This document shows, in pieces, positions 6,276-10,237 of a DNA stretch of 10,237 nt; the first letter of the stretch is position 1, and each line of letters opens with the position of its first letter. The notes beneath the pieces are model-generated. The model was not told the DNA's origin. It ran no database searches and saw only the letters and a program-made list of their open reading frames with translations. The position numbers and the translations under genes are program-made. This DNA comes from Oscillospiraceae bacterium (lineage in GTDB: Bacteria > Bacillota > Clostridia > Oscillospirales > Oscillospiraceae). The stretch is from positions 1 to 10,237 of the forward strand of contig JAEEUX010000070.1 in assembly GCA_016290695.1 (NCBI GenBank), written 5' to 3'.

Positions 6276-6304
6276 ATTATGACACAGCCCGAAGGATTTT
6301 TCAA
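6276..6304 (-). promoter_or_regulatory. Promoter of the ZIP-DMT operon
   Basis: On the minus strand, TTGAAA (6304-6299) and CATAAT (6281-6276) are 17 bases apart, each matching 5 of 6 consensus positions. The expected start is near 6269, leaving a short leader before the ribosome site at 6256-6250. Confidence 0.7.
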
Positions 6305-6323
6305 TACTCTGCGAGTTATACAT

Positions 6324-6365
6324 AAAAAGGGAACAAGGCTTTTCTTTGTGAAAAACCTTGTTCCC
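6324..6365 (-). terminator. Intrinsic terminator of the symporter gene
   Basis: On the minus strand GGGAACAAGG (6365-6356) pairs with CCTTGTTCCC (6338-6329) over 10 perfect pairs, with a further four A-T pairs after one mismatch, then a T-run at 6328-6324. It lies 17 bases past the symporter stop. The plus-strand reading lacks a T-run. Confidence 0.85.
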
Positions 6366-6381
6366 GTGTGATTATTCAGGA

Positions 6382-7929
6382 TTAATCCTCGGCGCTGCCG
6401 TTGAGCGCTTCGGTTACTGGGACGAGAACCTTCTGCTTATAGCAGGAGAAGGTATGCTCGATGTGTTCGGGCGAGGGAGCCTTGGTGAAAAGACTTACCA
6501 CGGGGACGATTATCATTCCGCCGAGCATTGCCAGCGCGCCGCAGTTTATTGGGCTTTGCAGGAGCGCGGGGAATGCGCTCTTGAAGAACATATTAGCCAG
6601 CATGAGAAGCGAGCCCCAGAGGAAGCAGACGATGCAGGAGGCCTTTGTAACGCGCTTCCAGTAAAGGCTGTAAAGGAAGGGCGCGAGGAAGGAGCCTGCG
6701 AGCGCGCCCCAGGAAAGACCCATGAGCTGCGCGATGAAAGCGATATTATTCTTATACTGCACTATTGCTATTATAGCGGAGAGAAGAATGAATACGGCGA
6801 CGAAGGCGCGGATAACGAGAAGGTTTTTCTTTTCGTCCGGCTCTTTTTTGCCGCGGAGGGGATTAATAAAGTCCAGTGTGAGCGTGGAGCTCGATGTAAG
6901 AACGAGAGAGGAAAGCGTGGACATGGAGGCAGAGAGCACGAGGATTAGCGCAATGCCGCAGATTATCGGAGAAAGGTTCGAGAGCATAGCGGGGATAATC
7001 GCGTCGTAGCCCTCGGAGGCAACGTCGATATTAAAGAGCCTGCCGAAGCCGCCGAGGAAGTAGCAGCCTCCGGCGACGACTATGGCGAAGAAGGTGGAAA
7101 TGAGCGTTCCCTTGTTTATGTCCTTCTCGCTCTTGATAGCGTAAAACTTCTGAACCATCTGAGGAAGACCCCAGGTTCCGAGAGATGTCAGGATAACAAC
7201 GCCGAGAAGTCCCAGAGGGTCAGGTCCAAAGAAGGAAGCAAAGACTCCGGGAGCAGTAGATACGCTCTCGTCGGAAATCTGTGCAAGTCCCTCCAGAGCT
7301 GCGAGGAATCCGCCCTGGCTGTTGAGAACTGACAGCACTACTGCTGTTATTCCGATCAGCATGATTATGCCCTGGATAAAGTCGTTGATGGCTGTTGCCA
7401 TGTATCCGCCTGCGATAACGTAAATTCCGGTGAGAACCGCCATTACGATAACACAGATAGAATAGTCAATGTTAAAGGCCATACCAAAGAGCCTTGAGAG
7501 ACCATTATAGAGCGATGCTGTATAAGGTATAAGGAAAATAAAGGTAATGATCGAAGCGGCGATCTTAAGGGATTTCCCGCCGAATCTGTTGGCAAAGAAC
7601 TGCGGCATCGTGGCAGACCCAAGATGCTGGGTCATGATCCTGGTCCTTCTTCCAAGGATAACCCATGCCAAAAGAGATCCAATAAGGGCGTTGCCAATAC
7701 CGATCCAGGTTGAAGCAATTCCATATTTCCAGCCGAACTGTCCTGCGTATCCGACAAAAATTACCGCTGAAAAATACGATGTTCCGTAAGCAAAAGCTGT
7801 AACCCAAGGGCCAACCGATCTTCCGCCCAGGACAAATCCGCTCACGTCTGTTGAATTCTTGCGGCAGATAAAGCCGATGGCAAGCATCACGGCGAAGAAA
7901 ACAACCAGTAATAAAACTTTGATGATCAT
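6382..7929 (-). CDS. Sodium:solute symporter (SSS family)
   Basis: The start is ATG 7929 with GGAGG at 7942-7938 and an 8-base gap; the in-frame TTG at 7944 overlaps the ribosome site and is not used. The 515-residue protein has about 13 hydrophobic spans, the normal SSS size. Family features: FVLGGRSVGPWVTAFAYG at about 32-49 in the first span region, GGYMATAINDFIQG at about 174-187 (the G-G-x-x-A-x-x-x-x-D-x-x-Q-G signature), and STLSSLVLTSSSTLTLDF in span 9, where Ser residues help form the Na2 site. SSS proteins use the sodium gradient to import amino acids, sugars, vitamins or organic acids. The sequence does not show the PutP proline-site pattern around span 2, so the substrate stays open. 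It is a single-gene unit between its own promoter and terminator. The 3' part looks more G+C-rich than the 5' part. Confidence 0.92.
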   Translation of the reverse strand: MIIKVLLLVVFFAVMLAIGFICRKNSTDVSGFVLGGRSVGPWVTAFAYGTSYFSAVIFVGYAGQFGWKYGIASTWIGIGNALIGSLLAWVILGRRTRIMTQHLGSATMPQFFANRFGGKSLKIAASIITFIFLIPYTASLYNGLSRLFGMAFNIDYSICVIVMAVLTGIYVIAGGYMATAINDFIQGIIMLIGITAVVLSVLNSQGGFLAALEGLAQISDESVSTAPGVFASFFGPDPLGLLGVVILTSLGTWGLPQMVQKFYAIKSEKDINKGTLISTFFAIVVAGGCYFLGGFGRLFNIDVASEGYDAIIPAMLSNLSPIICGIALILVLSASMSTLSSLVLTSSSTLTLDFINPLRGKKEPDEKKNLLVIRAFVAVFILLSAIIAIVQYKNNIAFIAQLMGLSWGALAGSFLAPFLYSLYWKRVTKASCIVCFLWGSLLMLANMFFKSAFPALLQSPINCGALAMLGGMIIVPVVSLFTKAPSPEHIEHTFSCYKQKVLVPVTEALNGSAED

Positions 7930-7965
7930 ACGAACTTCCTCCAATTATTTACTTTAGTGCTTTAA

Positions 7966-7994
7966 ACTATAACGCTTTTAAGTGCTAAAGTCAA
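7966..7994 (-). promoter_or_regulatory. Promoter of the symporter gene with repeated AGCACT boxes
   Basis: On the minus strand, TTGACT (7994-7989) and TATAGT (7971-7966) are exactly 17 bases apart, each 5 of 6 to consensus. The hexamer AGCACT (minus strand) occurs twice, within the spacer (7986-7981) and at the start-point region (7961-7956), each flanked by A/T-rich TTTAG or CTAAAG bases. The repeats may be regulator sites. Confidence 0.75.
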
Positions 7995-8015
7995 GACCAT
8001 TTAATGCAAAAAAGA

Positions 8016-8059
8016 GGAACGGTTCCTTCATGCTTTTGTCAGAATGAAGGAACCGTCCC
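8016..8059 (-). terminator. Intrinsic terminator of the surface protein gene
   Basis: The arms 8019-8031 (ACGGTTCCTTCAT) and 8044-8056 are perfectly complementary over 13 bp, extended by two G-C pairs after one mismatch (8018/8057), with a 12-base loop. On the minus strand the stem is followed by CTTTTTTG, a good T-run. It lies 18 bases past the stop of the surface protein and also separates that gene from the symporter promoter. Confidence 0.88.
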
Positions 8060-8076
8060 CTATGTTTAGGAAGTTA

Positions 8077-10237
8077 TTATTTTTTTGAGCCTTTCTTTTT
8101 CTTCTTGGTGCCCATTAAACCAAGTGCTGCGGCAGATGCGCTGAAGATCATCAGTGATGCCATAAGCGGATCCTGTGTCTCGTCGCCAGTCTTTGCTCTT
8201 CTTGCGCCAAGGACTGCCGGTCCAGCGGGTGTTCTCCTTGCACCGAGAACCTGTGCTACGTCACCTGCAACTGGTGTGTCATCGTCAATAACGATTGTAG
8301 GAATATTCGGTACGCCAGGTGTAGTTGTAGGAACTACAGTAGGTGTTGTAGGAGCATCCGGTGTGGTTGTAGGTACATCCGGAGTTGTAGGTGTATCTGG
8401 TGTTGTAGGTACATCAGGTGTTGTAGGCGTATCCGGTGTAGGTACATCAGGTGTTGTAGGTACGTCCGGAGTTGTAGGTGTATCCGGTGTAGGTACATCA
8501 GGAATATCCGGTGTCTCAGGAGTCTCAGGCGGAGTCTCCGGAGGAACTACCTTCTTGGTGGTCTCTGTCCATGTTCCACCTTTGCTGGTCTTGTTGTATT
8601 TGCTGAACTTGACTGAGAATGTCCTGTTCAGTGAAGTCTGAGTCTTGGAGCTCTCTGTCTTTGTCAGTGATGCCTGCTTAGTCTCTGTGATAACCTCTCT
8701 CTCTGCTACAAGGATCTGCTTCTTTGCAAGCTTCTCTGCATTTACTTCGTACTTGTTGGCTTCTTTAACTGCACTGAGATTAGCTTTATTAACTCTGAGT
8801 TCTGCGGTTAAATCCTGTTTTTGGGCTTCTTTGTAAGAGGTCACCTTCTGAAGTCTCTCCTCTTTTACAGAAGTTACTTTCTGATACTTCTCTTGAATTG
8901 TGGAAGTAACTTTCTGAAGGTTTTCTTCTTTATAGGAAGTAACTTTCTGAAGGTTATCTACTTTATAGGAAGAAACGTTCTGAAGTGCCTCGTTCTTATA
9001 AGATGTGACGTCCTGGACGGTCTCGTTCTTATAAGATGTGACATCCTGAACGGTCTCATTTTTATAAGATGTGACATCCTGAACGGTCTCATTCTTATAA
9101 GATGTGACGTCCTGAACAGTATCGTTCTTATAAGATGTGACGTCCTGAACGGTCTCATTTTTATAAGATGTGACATCCTGAACGGTCTCGTTCTTATAAG
9201 ATGTGACGTTCTGAACGGTCTCGTTCTTATAAGATGTGACATCCTGAACAGTCTCGTTCTTATAAGATGTGACATCCTGAACAGTATCCATAATGTAGCT
9301 GCTCACATCACATTTCAGTGTATTTCCGGCTATTGAATAGGTCTTTATGGAAGTATCTGTTTCGGTGCGCTCATCCATCAAATAAGCTTCGTATCCATAT
9401 TGGTAACGGTGACCTTCTGCAATTTTTCCACCCCAAAGGGTAGTAGAGCTTATTTCTTTGCAAATGATTGTTCCACAATAGTTTCCCTCACCGTAAAAAC
9501 CAACAGTAGCATTAGGTGCCAAAATATTACCCACGCTATTTCCACACTGAAGTGTAACATTTTTAACATCTGTAACAAAAGTTACATTAGGCAGATGCTT
9601 CCCTTCGTCTTGACCTTCATATTTATCATTGCCAGTCGACATCTGACTATAATCATCTCTGTTAGTAACCATAGGAATAATTACTGAACTCTGGTTTTTG
9701 TCATCATTATAAAGAATAATGGTAACTTCTCCAGGAGTGCTAACGTAGATTTTTCCATCAGTATTAAAGCTATAGTTACTTGGAGAACCATCTATATAGT
9801 AAGTACCAGGCTGATCAATAAGTATTCTATGGTCTCCGTTTCCAGTCCAATTCTTGATAGTGGATTCGTTTCGTTCTACTGCTTCCATCTTATCGTTCAT
9901 CTCAGCAATAAAACTCTTTAAATCTATTCCATCAAAATCGTCACCATAATAATGCTGATCATTTGAAGAGGCACTGATCATTGGGTTCTCAGGGCATCCG
10001 CCTTGAAGAGCATGTGTAGTTCCCACAACAGTTGCACCTTCCATGTGCTGATTTATGCTACCTCCTGCAGCCAGCACTGTGTAACGCTCTCCCTCACTTT
10101 TCAGCTTATAGTACGTGGTTGTTGCGCCTTCTGTCTTATAGTAGATGACCTCTTTGTTGTCATTTACATATGATCGAAGTGCCATGATATCGTCATACTG
10201 AGACTTTGTAATAACGGCAAAGCCATCAAAGTCTTTA
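8077..10237 (-). CDS. Choice-of-anchor A domain surface protein with repeats and sorting signal (5' end missing)
   Basis: The frame stays open upstream of the ATG at 10185 to the window edge (another 17 codons, KDFDGFAVITKSQ...), so that ATG is internal and the N-terminus with its signal peptide lies outside. Counting from 10185: a choice-of-anchor A domain at about 75-265, recognised by the beta-rich segments GTYYIDG, KIYVSTPGEVTIILY, VGNILAPNATVGF, GTIICKEI and the closing EGHRY; 11-residue repeats TVQDVTSYKNE, nine copies at 301-399; five degenerate copies at 400-454; a charged helical stalk to about 545; a Pro/Thr/Asp spacer at about 548-630; then VLGARR twice (646-651 and 658-663), AKTGD (664-668), a hydrophobic span at about 674-692 and a KKKKKGSKK tail. 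The end is a sortase-type wall-anchor signal. The protein is probably a secreted adhesin or surface-layer component. Ligand unknown. Base use is more AT-rich than the metal and ACT genes. Confidence 0.88.
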   Translation of the reverse strand, partial: KDFDGFAVITKSQYDDIMALRSYVNDNKEVIYYKTEGATTTYYKLKSEGERYTVLAAGGSINQHMEGATVVGTTHALQGGCPENPMISASSNDQHYYGDDFDGIDLKSFIAEMNDKMEAVERNESTIKNWTGNGDHRILIDQPGTYYIDGSPSNYSFNTDGKIYVSTPGEVTIILYNDDKNQSSVIIPMVTNRDDYSQMSTGNDKYEGQDEGKHLPNVTFVTDVKNVTLQCGNSVGNILAPNATVGFYGEGNYCGTIICKEISSTTLWGGKIAEGHRYQYGYEAYLMDERTETDTSIKTYSIAGNTLKCDVSSYIMDTVQDVTSYKNETVQDVTSYKNETVQNVTSYKNETVQDVTSYKNETVQDVTSYKNDTVQDVTSYKNETVQDVTSYKNETVQDVTSYKNETVQDVTSYKNEALQNVSSYKVDNLQKVTSYKEENLQKVTSTIQEKYQKVTSVKEERLQKVTSYKEAQKQDLTAELRVNKANLSAVKEANKYEVNAEKLAKKQILVAEREVITETKQASLTKTESSKTQTSLNRTFSVKFSKYNKTSKGGTWTETTKKVVPPETPPETPETPDIPDVPTPDTPTTPDVPTTPDVPTPDTPTTPDVPTTPDTPTTPDVPTTTPDAPTTPTVVPTTTPGVPNIPTIVIDDDTPVAGDVAQVLGARRTPAGPAVLGARRAKTGDETQDPLMASLMIFSASAAALGLMGTKKKKKGSKK
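8296..8544 (-). repeat. Pro/Thr/Asp-rich low-complexity spacer
   Basis: This part of the surface protein gene encodes irregular repeats of TPDVPT, TPDTPT and similar units, with Val or Thr at fixed places. It is the usual wall-spanning spacer of Gram-positive anchored proteins. The DNA is made of GGTGT/TGTAGG units on the plus strand, which could vary in copy number. Confidence 0.85.
8824..9285 (-). repeat. 33-bp tandem repeat array (9 near-identical, 5 degenerate copies)
   Basis: The nine copies at 8989-9285 each encode TVQDVTSYKNE, differing only by D to N in the third copy and a terminal E to D in the fifth, plus a few silent changes. Five further 11-residue units at 8824-8988 (ALQNVSSYKVD, NLQKVTSYKEE, NLQKVTSTIQE, KYQKVTSVKEE, RLQKVTSYKEA) keep the Q-x-V-T-S core. 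The gradient suggests that the array grew at one end by recent duplication. Confidence 0.95.

Noticed and set aside
7953..7989. CIRCE (HrcA) heat-shock operator
   Set aside because: The right half AAGTGCTAA is close to GAGTGCTAA, but the left half is TTAGTGCTT, not TTAGCACTC, and the spacing is too long. The two boxes are direct rather than inverted.
8958..9285. CRISPR-like regular repeats
   Set aside because: The units are contiguous 33-mers without spacers and encode an in-frame 11-residue protein repeat.
8821..9336. 171-codon plus-strand frame across the repeats
   Set aside because: It is a shadow of the repeat array: period 33 keeps all frames open. The opposite strand has the domains, stop and terminator.

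Overview
The window reads as a chromosomal segment of a low- to mid-GC anaerobic Firmicute, most likely a gut or oral Clostridia member. This rests on strong AGGAGG-type ribosome sites, AAA/TTT-flanked hairpin terminators, and gene families typical of that class: ACT-metallo-beta-lactamase, XRE-zinc-ribbon, His-tailed DMT exporter, and a choice-of-anchor A surface protein with a TGD-type sorting signal. The species cannot be named from the sequence alone.

Layout. Plus strand, 1-537: the 3' end of a LytTR DNA-binding protein, then a 46-residue single-span membrane peptide. At 546-1350 the composition falls sharply (two 60-base lines sampled at 901-1020 are about 28% G+C, against about 60% in a line sampled at 2041-2100). 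This island opens with a 50-bp near-perfect palindrome that contains a good promoter match, then a possible small ORF and an orphan 177-residue protein. Next comes a plus-strand run: a P-loop kinase-like ATPase (1371-1862), a double-ACT metallo-beta-lactamase-fold protein (1901-3346), an unrecognised gene broken by a one-base frameshift (3364-3791), and an XRE repressor-like protein with a C-terminal zinc ribbon (3868-4311). A strong bidirectional terminator at 4325-4377 closes this block.

Minus strand, 6304 down to 4386: a two-gene metal unit. A GufA-like ZIP transporter is followed by a DMT/EamA transporter with a 17-histidine cytosolic tail. It is driven by a near-consensus promoter whose start point is overlapped by a short dyad, a candidate operator. 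Minus strand, 7994 down to 6324: a monocistronic sodium:solute symporter with its own near-consensus promoter and terminator.

Minus strand, 10237 down to 8016: the C-terminal ~719 residues of a large secreted surface protein, running off the right edge. It has a choice-of-anchor A domain, nine almost identical 11-residue repeats plus five degenerate ones, a helical stalk, a Pro/Thr/Asp spacer, and a cell-wall sorting signal with two VLGARR copies, an AKTGD motif, a hydrophobic segment and a Lys-rich tail. A hairpin terminator follows.

The most notable points are the palindrome-promoter at 557-606, the ZIP/His-tailed DMT pair with its operator-like dyad, the frameshift in 3364-3791, the 33-bp repeat array, and the unusual duplicated sorting motif. 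No RNA genes, CRISPR arrays, insertion sequences or defence islands were seen. The window is mostly ordinary genome, with one foreign-looking island and one surface protein of interest.
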